From NCBI GenBank assembly GCA_947176745.1, contig CAMWRV010000003.1, forward strand, positions 1 to 64,000: DNA of 64,000 nt. The letters run 5' to 3'. The translations under genes were made by a program, and so were the position numbers. The notes below the pieces were generated by a model. That model was not told the origin of the DNA, did not search any database, and saw only the letters and a list, made by a program, of their open reading frames with translations. Shown here one piece after another: positions 52,729 to 63,603 of this stretch (position 1 is the stretch's first letter; each line of letters opens with the position of its first letter). This DNA comes from an uncultured Muribaculaceae bacterium (GTDB lineage Bacteria; Bacteroidota; Bacteroidia; Bacteroidales; Muribaculaceae).

Positions 52729-52762
52729 GCAGAAACCTCTCTCCTATTATCAATATATACGC

Positions 52763-52801
52763 AAGCCGGGCGAAGAATCGAGAATCTTCGCCCGGCTTTT
52801 A
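52763..52801 (+). terminator. Terminator after the OmpA gene
   Basis: A perfect 14-bp GC-rich stem (52763-52776 with 52785-52798) followed by TTTT on the plus strand. Confidence 0.85.
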
Positions 52802-52831
52802 TGCAATCCGGACTCCGCATAGACGCGGGTC

Positions 52832-54100
52832 CTATTTCATCACACTCTGAAAATATGCCTTGACATCCTTCCAGTCATAATAGGGCCAGCTGTCGGTATC
52901 GACCGGGAGCGAAGTCTCACGTTCATTGTGAAGGATCTTGACCAGAATTGTTTCGGGCTTCTTCTTATTGCGGTAAAATATCATCTGTATGTTGGCCGCC
53001 ATCGGAGTGACTTTCCAGTCGCACCATCCCTTATAGAAATCTTCGGGTTCATCGATGACTGCGTCACATCCGCGCAAGTGCATTAGAGATGTCAGCGGAA
53101 CGACATTGCCGTCATGACCGAACCGTAACGCCGCCGACGGTTGGTTTGACTCAATCGCCGCATCTGCGGTCTCTATTATATTTCTGAGAAGAGGAGCTGC
53201 ATTCTGCAGATGCACTCCACCTGAAGGTCCGAAATCGGCGTGCCGGGCATAGAAAACGGAGTTGAAGCACTGCCAAAGATCAAAGAGCTCGTCGGAAGTG
53301 AAAAAATCATGGAAAGAGATGCGGCATTCAGTGTTCTGCGCATCAGAAGCCAACCAATATATACTCCACATGAAGTCTTCAGGATTCACATATCTGCTGA
53401 CAAAACGGGCGTCACTGAATACGGAAGAGACAAGCCGACCGGGGTTCGTATGGCTTTTTACAAATTTACGGTAAACCTCCTCCCACCATCCGTCGGGGGC
53501 ATTGAACGAGTTCGACTCCGGAGTACTGTAACAGATATAAGGCATATATCTGTTGGAAGATTCCATATCGATATAGAGACGAGGATTGCGCTCCTTAAGA
53601 CTCTCACAGAATGAAGCCATGCTGAGAATGCATCGCGGCACAAGGGTCGATCTTGCCGAGATCGCAGAATTTTCTGTGAATACTTCAGGATAATTGGCAT
53701 ACATTCTCGCAGCGATGTCATGGTGCTGTCGACGGCCGAGCGGAGAGAGATCTCCCCCGCGTCCGGCAGTCTCCACCATAACGGAGTCGAGTCTTGTCTT
53801 AAGTTCGATGCCCATCTCCGTGAGAGCACCGAGGGAGTCTGCCTTGTGAAGAAGTTCGGACACAACCGTGTAATCGCGGTCTCCAATAAGGTAGCGAGAG
53901 CCGTGACGCCCGTAGTGGCTTATATGGAAAGGAGAAAATCCTTTGGGAGCCGGCGTATTGTCGGCTGAAACTGACGGATAGGCATAGTAAACCCCTCCCG
54001 TCTTGTCAGGATCAGCAGCCATTTCCTCGCGCGTTGTCTGGGCAAGACATACGCCGGAACATGCCACCGCCGATATAACCAGATACAAATATTTTTTCAT
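52832..54100 (-). CDS. Secreted histidine acid phosphatase (phytase-like)
   Basis: 422 aa with a signal peptide (about 20 residues). The active-site motif HYGRHGSRY (Arg-His-Gly) is near residue 65 and the proton-donor region is RFGHDGNVVPL. The overall pattern resembles MINPP-type phosphatases of gut Bacteroidetes, which remove phosphate from inositol phosphates. Likely periplasmic or surface exposed; substrate is inferred. Confidence 0.85.
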   Translation of the reverse strand: MKKYLYLVISAVACSGVCLAQTTREEMAADPDKTGGVYYAYPSVSADNTPAPKGFSPFHISHYGRHGSRYLIGDRDYTVVSELLHKADSLGALTEMGIELKTRLDSVMVETAGRGGDLSPLGRRQHHDIAARMYANYPEVFTENSAISARSTLVPRCILSMASFCESLKERNPRLYIDMESSNRYMPYICYSTPESNSFNAPDGWWEEVYRKFVKSHTNPGRLVSSVFSDARFVSRYVNPEDFMWSIYWLASDAQNTECRISFHDFFTSDELFDLWQCFNSVFYARHADFGPSGGVHLQNAAPLLRNIIETADAAIESNQPSAALRFGHDGNVVPLTSLMHLRGCDAVIDEPEDFYKGWCDWKVTPMAANIQMIFYRNKKKPETILVKILHNERETSLPVDTDSWPYYDWKDVKAYFQSVMK

Positions 54101-54178
54101 AATGTCAGGTAAATTGTGTAATCGGATCGTTTAAATCAAGTCATGTCCGCACTCGTGCGGACAATCAATTTCTCCTGG

Positions 54179-55399
54179 TCAGTCTCCCCTGTAGTACAGT
54201 TGCAGATAGCATCTTGCTATGAAATCCTGATTTGCCGAGACCAGAGTCGTGTCGTCCGTTCCCGGAAATCTTGCGTCAGGCAGCCATCCGTTGTTTATGA
54301 TATGACAAAGCATATCGCCCGGGCATCTGCCGCGCTCCGACAGGAGACCGAATGCGTGCGTTGAGGCATAATCCCTGTCATAGAGAGGATTTCCTTCCGC
54401 ACATATGCACCTTGCGATATCGGGGGCCATCATCATACCCTTGCGGGGTGTGACCATGAGCGTATAATCATGAGCGCCTTTTGACTGTGCGAGATGCTCC
54501 ACGCCTTCCTCCCAACCGAGAGCCTCGATAAAGAACCTGTTCATAGCTTCATAGCTGCCGAAGAACTTGATCACCTCTCCCCCCGTGCTCTTTACAAATG
54601 CCTTGTAATATGGATGCAAACCTTCATTCTCTTTTTGGCCGCTTTCATCCTTATTGCCGACGGGAGGGAGTTTCCTCTCGAGCATCAGGTAGACCCACTC
54701 AGGCATGAAAAGCGCCAACGGGCCGGTGGGATCCTCCATCATAGCCTTTTCCAGACGCTCGTTGATTTGGGCAACCGGATCCTCTCCTCCAGATGAAACC
54801 TCGGTCACAATATCACGCAAAGACTCCGAAAAGGCGGGAGTGAGAAGATACGAATGCATGAAAAGCCATGTTCCGAGCCGATAAATCGCCTTATGGTCAT
54901 CGGGATCATTGAATTCGAGTCCGAGCGAGATATTAAAATCCTCCGGCAGCGGTGACTCATCATACTCAGACTCGAGAATTGCGAAACACCCGTCGGCATA
55001 TGCGAGCAACCTGTGGTCGTGAGGATATATGAAACGGAGTTCCTCGCAATACATGGCCACAACATACCATACGAGAAATCTCACATCCTCCCGGTTCAGT
55101 TCGTAATCTATATAACTTTCAGGCAACTCATGGAAAGGTACAGACCACCCGTAGAGCTCTCTGTCGGCATCTACGAACGACCGCCACAAACCGGCATCCG
55201 AGACTATGTCCTGCATATAGTCGGCGAGGGTCAGAGCCACTCTTTTTCTGACAGCATCCGACAGTTCGCCGGCAAGACCGATGGAGCGGGTCTCGTTCAG
55301 CAGACGGTTTGCAAGCGCGAGATAGTACGAATCGGTCTCTGTCTGCTCCGGAAATGAGGGCTGTCGCAACAGAAACTCCCTCAGATCAATCTTTTCCAT
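54179..55399 (-). CDS. DUF3843 family protein
   Basis: 406 aa, no signal peptide or membrane span, acidic. It starts MEKIDLREFLLRQPSFPE and contains HELPESYIDYELNREDVRFL, GHDYTLMVTPRKGMMMAPDI-like and GRCPGDMLCHIINNGWLPD segments. I recognise it as the Bacteroidetes DUF3843 family with moderate certainty. It lies 18 bases after hisS on the same strand, so co-transcription is likely. Function unknown. Confidence 0.72.
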   Translation of the reverse strand: MEKIDLREFLLRQPSFPEQTETDSYYLALANRLLNETRSIGLAGELSDAVRKRVALTLADYMQDIVSDAGLWRSFVDADRELYGWSVPFHELPESYIDYELNREDVRFLVWYVVAMYCEELRFIYPHDHRLLAYADGCFAILESEYDESPLPEDFNISLGLEFNDPDDHKAIYRLGTWLFMHSYLLTPAFSESLRDIVTEVSSGGEDPVAQINERLEKAMMEDPTGPLALFMPEWVYLMLERKLPPVGNKDESGQKENEGLHPYYKAFVKSTGGEVIKFFGSYEAMNRFFIEALGWEEGVEHLAQSKGAHDYTLMVTPRKGMMMAPDIARCICAEGNPLYDRDYASTHAFGLLSERGRCPGDMLCHIINNGWLPDARFPGTDDTTLVSANQDFIARCYLQLYYRGD

Positions 55400-55417
55400 A
55401 AGCTACAATTCTGCTTG

Positions 55418-56797
55418 TTATTCTCCGGCGCACGGAGATGAAAGGCGCCCGATGAGTTCAGCCAGCGAAACGGTTGTCTGCTCACCGCTCTTCATATCCT
55501 TAAGAACAATTGCGTCCTTACCGAGTTCAGACTCCCCTACGAAAGCGACATAGGGCACATTGTCGGAATCGGCAGCCGACATCTGTTTCTTCATCTTCGC
55601 GCTGTCAGGATATAGCTGTGACGGCACGCCATGTTCACGCAGAGCCTTGACGTATACCATTGACTGCTCCGCTTCTTTGGCACCGAAATTCACAAACATG
55701 ACCTTGACCGTCTGCCCGAGATCTTCGGGGAAAAGGTCGAGTTGAAGCATGACATCATATATGCGGTCAGCTCCATAGGAGATACCGACACCCGAAAGAC
55801 CCGGCATGCCGAACACTCCCGTAAGGTTGTCGTAGCGTCCACCTCCACTGATGCTGCCGATGGCCACATCTTTGGCCTTGACTTCTATAATAGTGCCGGT
55901 GTAGTAGTTCAGCCCTCGCGCAAGAGAGATGTCAAGTCTGACTTCCGACTTTATTCCGAGACGCCCTACGGCACCAACGACCTCACGCAATTCTTCGATT
56001 CCTTTCATTCCGGTCTCCGAATCTTTCAGGATCTCAGACATCACGGCGAGCTTCTCTTCATTTGAGCCCGACAGTTCGAGAATGGGACGCAAGGCATTGA
56101 CCGCGTCTTCGCTGAGGCCTTTCTCACGTAGCTCGACATTGACATTGTCAAGTCCGATCTTGTCGATTTTGTCGATGGCCACGGTAATGTCGATCAGACG
56201 GTCAGCCTCGCCGATGACCTCGGCGATACCCGTCAGAATCTTACGGTTATTGACATGTATGCAGACATTGATGCCAAGGTCGGAAAAATTCTTGTCGGTG
56301 AGCATGAGGAGATCAACCTCGTTGAGCAGAGAGTCCGAACCTACAATGTCGGCGTCACACTGATAAAACTCACGGTAACGCCCTTTCTGCGGACGGTCGG
56401 CTCTCCAGACCGGCTGGATCTGATATCTCTTGAACGGCAATACAAGGTCGTTGCGGTGCTGCACGACGTAACGGGCAAAAGGAACTGTCAGATCATAGCG
56501 GAGACCTTTCTCACACATCTTGTTGGTAAGCCTTACGAGGTTTCTTTCAAGCAGCTCCTGATCATCGCACGACTTGAGAAAGTCGCCGGAATTCTGAATC
56601 TTGAAAAGGAGTTTGTCGCCCTCCTCTCCATACTTGCCCATGAGTGTCGACAGATTTTCCATCGACGGGGTCTCGATCTGCTTATATCCGAACAGTCTGA
56701 AATTTCTTTTGATTGTGTCAAAGATATAGTTTCTACGCGCCATCTCCACAGGAGAGAAGTCGCGTGTTCCTTTAGGAATGCCGGGTTTCTGAGCCAT
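55418..56797 (-). CDS. hisS: Histidyl-tRNA synthetase
   Basis: 459 aa class II synthetase. Motif 1 region near [20 protein letters not shown], motif 2 [21 protein letters not shown], His-binding [16 protein letters not shown], motif 3 [13 protein letters not shown] and [15 protein letters not shown], then the anticodon-binding domain ([14 protein letters not shown] to the C-terminus). Charges tRNA-His. Followed by DUF3843. Confidence 0.96.
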   Translation of the reverse strand: MAQKPGIPKGTRDFSPVEMARRNYIFDTIKRNFRLFGYKQIETPSMENLSTLMGKYGEEGDKLLFKIQNSGDFLKSCDDQELLERNLVRLTNKMCEKGLRYDLTVPFARYVVQHRNDLVLPFKRYQIQPVWRADRPQKGRYREFYQCDADIVGSDSLLNEVDLLMLTDKNFSDLGINVCIHVNNRKILTGIAEVIGEADRLIDITVAIDKIDKIGLDNVNVELREKGLSEDAVNALRPILELSGSNEEKLAVMSEILKDSETGMKGIEELREVVGAVGRLGIKSEVRLDISLARGLNYYTGTIIEVKAKDVAIGSISGGGRYDNLTGVFGMPGLSGVGISYGADRIYDVMLQLDLFPEDLGQTVKVMFVNFGAKEAEQSMVYVKALREHGVPSQLYPDSAKMKKQMSAADSDNVPYVAFVGESELGKDAIVLKDMKSGEQTTVSLAELIGRLSSPCAGE

Positions 56798-56821
56798 TAT
56801 ATAATTTGTTTAAAAATTATG

Positions 56822-56853
56822 CGAATTTACAAAAATGTCGTCATTTTTGCAAA
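56822..56853 (-). promoter_or_regulatory. Promoter of hisS
   Basis: Minus-strand TTTG, 20 bp, TAAATTCG (one mismatch to TAnnTTTG), about 25 bases before the start codon. Confidence 0.6.
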
Positions 56854-56909
56854 TGACGACACATGATGTTCGATAATGCGGGATACGCGGATGCCGGAAG
56901 CGGTTGAGG

Positions 56910-59315
56910 TCAGAACTCTACAGACAGACGGACGTTGAACTGTCTTCGCGTCAGATAATTCGGCACGGCGTACTGTATGTTGTTGACATCAGTCACCCAA
57001 TAGTAGCTGCTGACGTTGGCGATATCAAGAAGATTAAACACATCCACACCGAGCACTATGCTTTTGAAATGACGCAGAAAATTCTTCGGGCGCTCATTGT
57101 CTGACGGTGCACCGACAAACTGCCAGCTCAATCCGATATCCACCCTCTTGTAGGCCGGAGCCCTGAAATACGACACGGCTCTGCTCGTATGAGGCGGAGT
57201 CATGGTGAGACCGTCGGAGAAGACACCCCTCAGACTGAATTTCAATTTCGGAAACTTCGGAAAGTAATCCGTGAAATATGCAGTGACAGCATACCTCTGG
57301 TCGCTCGGCAGCGGCACCTTCTTTCCGTCAAGATCCTGACTGGTCTTCATCAGCGAGAAGCTGATCCATGAATCGCTTCCCTCTACAAACTGGCCGAACA
57401 GTTTGAAGTCGAGACCCATAGTATATCCCTTGGAGTCATTGCGTCCGGAATAACTTATCTTCAGATTGTCGTACTCATACGATATCAGATCGGAGAGATT
57501 TTTATAATACGCCTCTCCTGTCAGCTTGAAAGGTCTATTCATGGCTCGGAACGTATAATCCGCCCCTATTATGAACTGGAGACTGCGGGGAGACTTTATG
57601 TCTCGGTTAAGAGCGATCACGCAGTTGCCGAAATCATCTTCGGTCATCTGGCGGTATTCCTTATAAAACGGCGACTGATAATAAAGACCTGCTCCGATAC
57701 GGTAGTACCAGTTGGGATAATCCACAGGATTGAGCGAGAAATTCACCCTTGGAGAAACGAGAAACTCACGGTTGAAGCCATTGTATGAAAACCGTAGCCC
57801 GGCATTGAGCGTCATGTATGCGAAATTGCTGCTCATATAGACAGCATCTTCCACATAGGCATGAAATCTGTTGACGCTGATATTCTGCCGCGAGCTGAGA
57901 TTATAGACAAGATGCACTCCTTCCGGAAGAGTGGGCAATGAATATCCGGCCGAATCACGCCATTCCCATTCCTTGGTTCTGTCGTGAAACCGCTCGGTCT
58001 GATACCCTATGCCGTAGCTGATATTGTTGGCACGGAATTTCGTGGTGCCTTTAAGCGACACCTGGAATACCGATGTCTTGAGACGGTTGCGCGAATGCTC
58101 CATATATTTGCCGACACCAAGCTCTCCGCCTATGCCGTCTTCGCCTGACGTGCCGGCCTGATTGAGCCAATACTCTCCGGAAATATCATATGTGACAAGC
58201 TCGTTCGAAAGAAAACCTGAGACACCGAGCGAAAAACTTGTGGCCTTGTTATAGCGGTATGTCGCCTGCAGAGAACCGAGATACGTCTCGAACTTGTCTT
58301 TCTCCTCGCCGTCGAAATAGACCCTGAAACTCTTGGCGTCTTCCGAAGTTCCGAAAGTAGTCTCGCGATCCTGCGGCCTGAAATTAAAATGATTTAGAGA
58401 GATATTTCCGAGCAGGTTGATGGTCCAGCGTTCACTGGGCTTGTAGTTCATATTGGTCTGAAAATCGAAATAGACCGGGTCATACTCACCCTTGGTATCC
58501 ATTGTCGAGAGAAGCGAATTGTTCTTTTTGAAACGCACTCCCGACAACTGAGAGAACTTACCGGAGTTCGTGCCGACAGTGGCCGAAGCACCCATAAGGC
58601 TTGCGGAAACCGCCCCCTCGAACGCCTCCGGCTCACGGTAAGTGATATCAAGAGCTGACGACATTTTGTCGGCATAACGCGCCGGGAAGCCGCCCGATGA
58701 AAATCGGATGTTGCCTACCATGTCCGGATTGATGACACTCAGTCCCTCCTGCTGGCCGCTTCGCACGAGTTGCGGACGATATATCTCCATGCCGTTGATG
58801 TAGACGGAATTCTCGTCGAACGATCCTCCCCTGACAGAATATTGCGAACTCATCTCGTTCGACGAATTCACACCAGGCATGGTTGTGATAAGAGCCTCCA
58901 CGCTTCCTCCCGACACATCGGGCGAAAGCTTGTAACTCTCCGTATTGAGGGTCTGCATGCCATTTGAATTCTGACGATAGCCTATTACCTCGATTTCGCG
59001 CAGATCGACATCGAGCGGATAAAGCCGTATATTGAGAGTAAGCTCACCTTTGGGATTGACAAGCTTATGATGCACTGTCTTGAATCCGATGCAGCTGTAA
59101 ATCACCTCTATCGTATCTTTCTGTGCAACCGACAGCGAATAATAACCTTTGAGATCCGTGTTTGTTCCGATCGCTGAATTCGCCACACGCACTGTGGCGA
59201 ATTCTACCGGACTGTCGTCACTGTCGACGACTTTGCCTGATATTCTGACATTGTCCGCACCCGCCTTAAGGAAGCAGAACGCCAAAATCAATATGATAAC
59301 CGCTGAATTTCTCAT
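56910..59315 (-). CDS. TonB-dependent outer-membrane receptor
   Basis: 801 aa from the Met at 59315, where a signal peptide starts (MRNSAVIILILAFCFLKAGA); a Met 30 bases upstream is less likely. Residues 22-100 are a CarboxypepD_reg-like domain (ISGKVVDSDDSPVEFATVRV). The plug follows (ALITTMPGVNSSNEMSSQYS, GGSFDENSVYINGMEI), then a barrel of about 22 strands ending VRLSVEF with a terminal Phe. No SusD partner is adjacent, so substrate may be a siderophore, cofactor or peptide rather than a glycan; this is inference. Confidence 0.92.
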   Translation of the reverse strand: MRNSAVIILILAFCFLKAGADNVRISGKVVDSDDSPVEFATVRVANSAIGTNTDLKGYYSLSVAQKDTIEVIYSCIGFKTVHHKLVNPKGELTLNIRLYPLDVDLREIEVIGYRQNSNGMQTLNTESYKLSPDVSGGSVEALITTMPGVNSSNEMSSQYSVRGGSFDENSVYINGMEIYRPQLVRSGQQEGLSVINPDMVGNIRFSSGGFPARYADKMSSALDITYREPEAFEGAVSASLMGASATVGTNSGKFSQLSGVRFKKNNSLLSTMDTKGEYDPVYFDFQTNMNYKPSERWTINLLGNISLNHFNFRPQDRETTFGTSEDAKSFRVYFDGEEKDKFETYLGSLQATYRYNKATSFSLGVSGFLSNELVTYDISGEYWLNQAGTSGEDGIGGELGVGKYMEHSRNRLKTSVFQVSLKGTTKFRANNISYGIGYQTERFHDRTKEWEWRDSAGYSLPTLPEGVHLVYNLSSRQNISVNRFHAYVEDAVYMSSNFAYMTLNAGLRFSYNGFNREFLVSPRVNFSLNPVDYPNWYYRIGAGLYYQSPFYKEYRQMTEDDFGNCVIALNRDIKSPRSLQFIIGADYTFRAMNRPFKLTGEAYYKNLSDLISYEYDNLKISYSGRNDSKGYTMGLDFKLFGQFVEGSDSWISFSLMKTSQDLDGKKVPLPSDQRYAVTAYFTDYFPKFPKLKFSLRGVFSDGLTMTPPHTSRAVSYFRAPAYKRVDIGLSWQFVGAPSDNERPKNFLRHFKSIVLGVDVFNLLDIANVSSYYWVTDVNNIQYAVPNYLTRRQFNVRLSVEF

Positions 59316-59484
59316 TTCAAAATAAAAACGTGTCTGTGACACCATTATTATTTCACCTGTGTTTCTGCCGTCGGATACGTGCAGATGGCGTTTTTAGGAA
59401 AAAATAACAGTTCTGTTTAAAACCAAATTGTTAAATTTGCAAAAATTTTCGGAACTACCCCTGTCAAAACAGTTATGACGATGA

Positions 59485-59492
59485 TAAATTTG
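59485..59492 (+). promoter_or_regulatory. -7 element upstream of rsfS-ftsH
   Basis: TAAATTTG about 95 bases before the rsfS start; another copy lies at 59432-59439. Neither has a clear -33 TTTG, so which is used is uncertain. Confidence 0.4.
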
Positions 59493-59586
59493 GCGTTATA
59501 ATTGTTATAGTTTACGGAGAGGAATATATCCGCCCGTCTACGGAATCACCGTCAGTCACGATTACCGGATTGAACTTCTTCGAATC

Positions 59587-60009
59587 ATGATTCAGAATAT
59601 TATTTACAACAGCATGACAAACCTGACAAACGGAACAGAGGAAACAGGAGAACAAATATCTGTCTCTCTTGAGAATGCCATCATCGAGGCCATCCGCAAC
59701 CGCAAGGGAACAAAAATCACGGAGATCGATTTCCGAGGGCTTGAGACGGCTCCGGCCAGAAAATTCATAATCTGCCAGGGCAACTCCACATCACAGGTGT
59801 CTTCGGTTGCCGACAATGTCCGCGAGGAAGTGCGTGAGAATCTCGGCATAAAGCCATATAACTACGACGGCTACCGAAACTCCCAGTGGATTGTGATCGA
59901 TTATGGCAATGTGATGGTTCATGTGTTCCTGCCTGACACAAGAGAATTCTACAATATCGAGGATCTGTGGAGCGACGCCAGACTCACTGTCCTCCCCGAT
60001 CTTGACTGA
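59587..60009 (+). CDS. rsfS: Ribosomal silencing factor RsfS
   Basis: 140 aa (a second Met is 27 bases in). Contains the RsfS/Iojap core: ITEIDFRGLE, FIICQGNSTSQVSSVADNV, GYRNSQWIVIDYGNVMVHVF and FYNIEDLWSDA. It binds ribosomal protein L14 and blocks subunit joining when nutrients are low. ftsH follows 49 bases later. Confidence 0.93.
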   Translation: MIQNIIYNSMTNLTNGTEETGEQISVSLENAIIEAIRNRKGTKITEIDFRGLETAPARKFIICQGNSTSQVSSVADNVREEVRENLGIKPYNYDGYRNSQWIVIDYGNVMVHVFLPDTREFYNIEDLWSDARLTVLPDLD

Positions 60010-60058
60010 GGCCAGGGGCCTTTTGAAAAAGCATATACACTCAACACTACGGAATTAT

Positions 60059-62128
60059 ATGAAACTCCCCAAACCAGGTAAAAACAGAAATCAGGACAGG
60101 AGGCCACTGTTCAACATGTATTGGATGTATGGTCTTATCATCCTGTCGCTGCTTGCACTATACTATTTTCAGGACGGCTCGCAGACCAAAGACGTGGACT
60201 GGTCTGATTTCGAAAAAGCCGCGCTGGCCGGAGACATGGACAAAATCATGGTGTTTGCCCAGAACGGCACAGCCGAAGGTTTTCTGACCGAACAGGGAGC
60301 CAAGAACCAGAATTTCGACATGTCACCCCAGATGACAGGTGACAAAAAGATAAAGACCACCATCCCCTCGTCCGACAAAATCCAGGACAAGATCGACAGT
60401 TGGAACGCGAAGCTGTCGGCAGAAGGAAGGCCTGAGATAAAAGTCAATTACGAGAAAGGGAGCGACCTTATGAAAGTGATCTGGTATTTCGGTCCGATCA
60501 TACTCATAATCGTCGTCATGGTGTTCATGTCCAGACGCATGTCGGGCGGAGCCGGAGGCACCGGAGGAATCTTCAATGTAGGTAAATCCAAAGCCACTGT
60601 CTTTGACAAGAACAACGGCACCAACGTGACATTCAAGGATGTGGCCGGTCTTGCGGAAGCCAAAGTCGAGATTGAGGAGATCGTAGAATTTCTTAAAAAC
60701 CCGCAGAGATACACCGAACTCGGTGCAAAAATTCCAAAGGGAGCACTTCTTGTCGGCCCTCCGGGAACCGGCAAGACGCTGCTTGCAAAGGCAGTTGCCG
60801 GCGAGGCAGACGTGCCGTTTCTGTCTGTATCAGGTTCTGACTTTGTCGAGATGTTTGTCGGAGTCGGAGCCGCCCGCGTAAGAGACCTGTTCAAGCAGGC
60901 CAAAGAGAAAGCACCATGCATCGTATTTATCGACGAGATCGATGCTGTCGGTCGCGCACGCGGACGCAATCCGAATATGGGCTCGAACGACGAACGGGAG
61001 AATACACTTAACCAGATGCTTACTGCCATGGACGGATTTCAGTCGAACAACGGCGTAATCTGTCTTGCCGCCACCAACCGTGCAGATATGCTCGACAAGG
61101 CTCTTCTCCGTCCCGGTCGCTTCGACCGTCAGATTTATGTGGATCTTCCGGAGCTGTCCGACAGGGTTGAGATATTCAACGTGCATCTTCGCAACATCAA
61201 ATGCAACAGCAAGCTCGATGTCGAGCAGCTGGCACGTCAGACACAAGGGTTCTCGGGCGCAGACATAGCCAACGTCTGCAACGAGGCCGCCCTTATAGCC
61301 GCCCGCTACAATAAGGATTCGGTCGACTGGAGCGATTTCATGAAAGCTATCGACAGAATAGTCGGAGGGCTTGAGAAAAAATCGCGCATTATAACCGACG
61401 AAGAGAAGGTGGCGATCGCCACACATGAGGCCGGACACGCCACTATCACATGGATGACCAAATATGGCAATCCGCTTGTGAAGGTGACAATCGTTCCTCG
61501 TGGCCGCGCGCTCGGAGCCGCATGGTATGCTCCTGAGGAACGGCAGATAATTCCCACTCAGGCTCTTCTTGACACCATGTGCGGACTTCTCGGCGGACGT
61601 GCCGCCGAAGACCTCTTTCTCGGACAAATCGGCACGGGAGCAAGCGACGACCTTGAGAAATGCACCAAGATTGCCCGTTCTCTCGTACTTGTATATGGGA
61701 TGAGCGAAAAACTGCCCAACCTCAACTACAATGACTCGACCGGACAAGAGATGGGATTTACAAAACCATACTCCGACGAGACCGCCAGAACCATCGACGC
61801 CGAAGTGATGAGGATTGTAAACGAGCAATATGAGCGTGCGAAAAATATTCTGAGAGAATATGCCCGACAGCACAATCAGATACGCGATCTTCTTGTTGAA
61901 AAAGAAGTGATCTTCCACGATGACGTGGAAAAAATACTCGGCAAGCGCCAGTGGAAATCCAGAACAGACGAAATAATCGAGATAAACAGAAAAGAGGAGG
62001 CCGACAGAAAAGTCAAAGCCATAGAAGCCTCGACTCCGGAAAAGGAGAACAGTCGTGGCAGTCTTCCCCTGCCTGAAGATTCGGATGATTCTGATGACGC
62101 AGGCACGCCTCCGCCGTTCAATAAATAA
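60059..62128 (+). CDS. ftsH: ATP-dependent zinc metalloprotease FtsH
   Basis: 689 aa from ATG 60059. Two membrane spans (about 21-38 and 152-168) flank a periplasmic domain. AAA domain: Walker A GPPGTGKT, Walker [33 protein letters not shown]. Protease zinc site HEAGHA. Membrane-bound hexamer that degrades misassembled membrane proteins. The C-terminus is an acidic Ser/Asp tail. Confidence 0.96.
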   Translation: MKLPKPGKNRNQDRRPLFNMYWMYGLIILSLLALYYFQDGSQTKDVDWSDFEKAALAGDMDKIMVFAQNGTAEGFLTEQGAKNQNFDMSPQMTGDKKIKTTIPSSDKIQDKIDSWNAKLSAEGRPEIKVNYEKGSDLMKVIWYFGPIILIIVVMVFMSRRMSGGAGGTGGIFNVGKSKATVFDKNNGTNVTFKDVAGLAEAKVEIEEIVEFLKNPQRYTELGAKIPKGALLVGPPGTGKTLLAKAVAGEADVPFLSVSGSDFVEMFVGVGAARVRDLFKQAKEKAPCIVFIDEIDAVGRARGRNPNMGSNDERENTLNQMLTAMDGFQSNNGVICLAATNRADMLDKALLRPGRFDRQIYVDLPELSDRVEIFNVHLRNIKCNSKLDVEQLARQTQGFSGADIANVCNEAALIAARYNKDSVDWSDFMKAIDRIVGGLEKKSRIITDEEKVAIATHEAGHATITWMTKYGNPLVKVTIVPRGRALGAAWYAPEERQIIPTQALLDTMCGLLGGRAAEDLFLGQIGTGASDDLEKCTKIARSLVLVYGMSEKLPNLNYNDSTGQEMGFTKPYSDETARTIDAEVMRIVNEQYERAKNILREYARQHNQIRDLLVEKEVIFHDDVEKILGKRQWKSRTDEIIEINRKEEADRKVKAIEASTPEKENSRGSLPLPEDSDDSDDAGTPPPFNK

Positions 62129-62133
62129 TAATG

Positions 62134-62165
62134 TTATCGCGGACTTGAGTGTCCGCGATAATTTT
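62134..62165 (+). terminator. Terminator after ftsH
   Basis: A perfect 11-bp stem (62134-62144 with 62151-62161) with loop TTGAGT and TTTT. The remaining 62166-62437 holds only the efflux promoter. Confidence 0.9.
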
Positions 62166-62272
62166 ACAGATTCTGAAAACTCAAATCCAAATATTAGTTT
62201 TACAAATTACCTAAAATTGTCCTTTTACACGCAATTTGAGTCTAAAACGGAAATTAAGAGGCAAATTTTTAG

Positions 62273-62280
62273 TAGTTTTG
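62273..62280 (+). promoter_or_regulatory. -7 element of the RND efflux operon
   Basis: TAGTTTTG, 157 bases before the adaptor gene start, implying a long 5' leader. No canonical -33 box. Confidence 0.4.
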
Positions 62281-62437
62281 CAAATCATTTCGGATTTGAA
62301 AGCCAAAATCCTCCTACAGGTAAAGAGAAACAGCGTCTTATCCGCATATGCCGGGATGCGACGGCACCCCCGATGTGTCACGGCTTGTATTAGAAAAAAT
62401 ATATCTAACAAGAACAATACATAAAAAAATTCAGCTC

Positions 62438-63556
62438 ATGACTATCAGAAGAATGAATGGACTGATGTTGCCTGCTGTGGCAATAATCATGTTGATGCCC
62501 TCATGTAAGGGTAATCAGAACCAGCAGCAACAGCAGGTTCCCGAACTTGCAGTTCTTACAGTAAGCGAAGAAAGCACTACACTCCAGTCGGGCATGCCCA
62601 CAACTCTCGAAGGAGAGAACGATGTCGAGATACGTCCGCAAATACAGGGATTTCTTACCAAAGTCTGTGTCGAGGAAGGACAGAAAGTAACCAAAGGACA
62701 GACCCTCTTCACGATCGACCAGGTGTCGCTTCAGGCAGCTGTCGACGCAGCCCAGGCAGCAGTGGCAGTTGCCCAGGCGAATGTCAACACAGCGACCACA
62801 AACATGAACAACAACAAGATGCTGTTCGAGAAAAACATTATAAGCCAACCGGCCTACCAGACATCGGTCGACGCATACAACGCGGCAAAAGCACAGTACA
62901 ACCAGGCTATGGCAAACCTGACAAGCGCACGCAAAAATCTGTCGTATTCGGTTGTTACCGCACCAGCATCGGGTGTTGTCGGCAGCATAGATTTCCGTGA
63001 GGGATCGCTGGTATCCCCTACATCGCTTCTCACCGTGCTGTCAAACAACAGCGACATGCGCGCCACATTCTCGCTCAATGAGAAAGAAATCCTCGCGCTG
63101 ACCGACGACGGCAAAAGATCACTTCAGGAAGCAATAAAACTCATGCCTCAGGTGACGCTTACACTTGCCAACGGAGAGAAATATCAGTATCCGGGCAAGA
63201 TAGTGTCGATATCAGGCGTGATCGACCCATCGACAGGCAGCGCCACGGCCAAGGCTATCTTTCCCAATCCTGACGGCATGCTCCACAGTGGGAATACCGG
63301 CAAGGTCATGATTCCGCGCACGCGTGCCAATTCGATCCTCATTCCTCAGGCTGCCACATATGAGATGCAGGATATGAAATTCGTATATGTAGTGAACGAC
63401 AGCAACAAGGTAAAATCGCGTGCCATCCAGATCGCAGACGAGAACGACGGGCAGAACTACATCGTCATCGGGGGTCTTCAGCCCGGCGAGCGTATCGTGA
63501 CCGAGGGTGTCGGCATCACAGTCAAGGATGACATGACCATCAAACCCAAGAAATAA
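62438..63556 (+). CDS. RND efflux periplasmic adaptor lipoprotein (AcrA/MexA family)
   Basis: 372 aa from ATG 62438, where a lipoprotein signal begins (lipobox LMPSC, Cys23); the frame opens 90 bases earlier. Biotinyl-lipoyl-like halves (EIRPQIQGFLTKVCVEEGQK and FDREGSLV-type end) flank a coiled-coil hairpin rich in Ala/Gln/Asn (residues 95-175). Beta-barrel and membrane-proximal domains follow. It bridges the inner-membrane RND pump encoded 47 bases downstream to an outer-membrane factor. Confidence 0.92.
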   Translation: MTIRRMNGLMLPAVAIIMLMPSCKGNQNQQQQQVPELAVLTVSEESTTLQSGMPTTLEGENDVEIRPQIQGFLTKVCVEEGQKVTKGQTLFTIDQVSLQAAVDAAQAAVAVAQANVNTATTNMNNNKMLFEKNIISQPAYQTSVDAYNAAKAQYNQAMANLTSARKNLSYSVVTAPASGVVGSIDFREGSLVSPTSLLTVLSNNSDMRATFSLNEKEILALTDDGKRSLQEAIKLMPQVTLTLANGEKYQYPGKIVSISGVIDPSTGSATAKAIFPNPDGMLHSGNTGKVMIPRTRANSILIPQAATYEMQDMKFVYVVNDSNKVKSRAIQIADENDGQNYIVIGGLQPGERIVTEGVGITVKDDMTIKPKK

Positions 63557-63603
63557 GTACATCCACACCTGCCTCCAGCGAAGGAGACAGACAAACAGCC
63601 ATT

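Noticed and set aside
60830-61918. Minus-strand 362-codon open frame
   Set aside because: Antisense shadow of ftsH, whose AAA and zinc motifs are intact.
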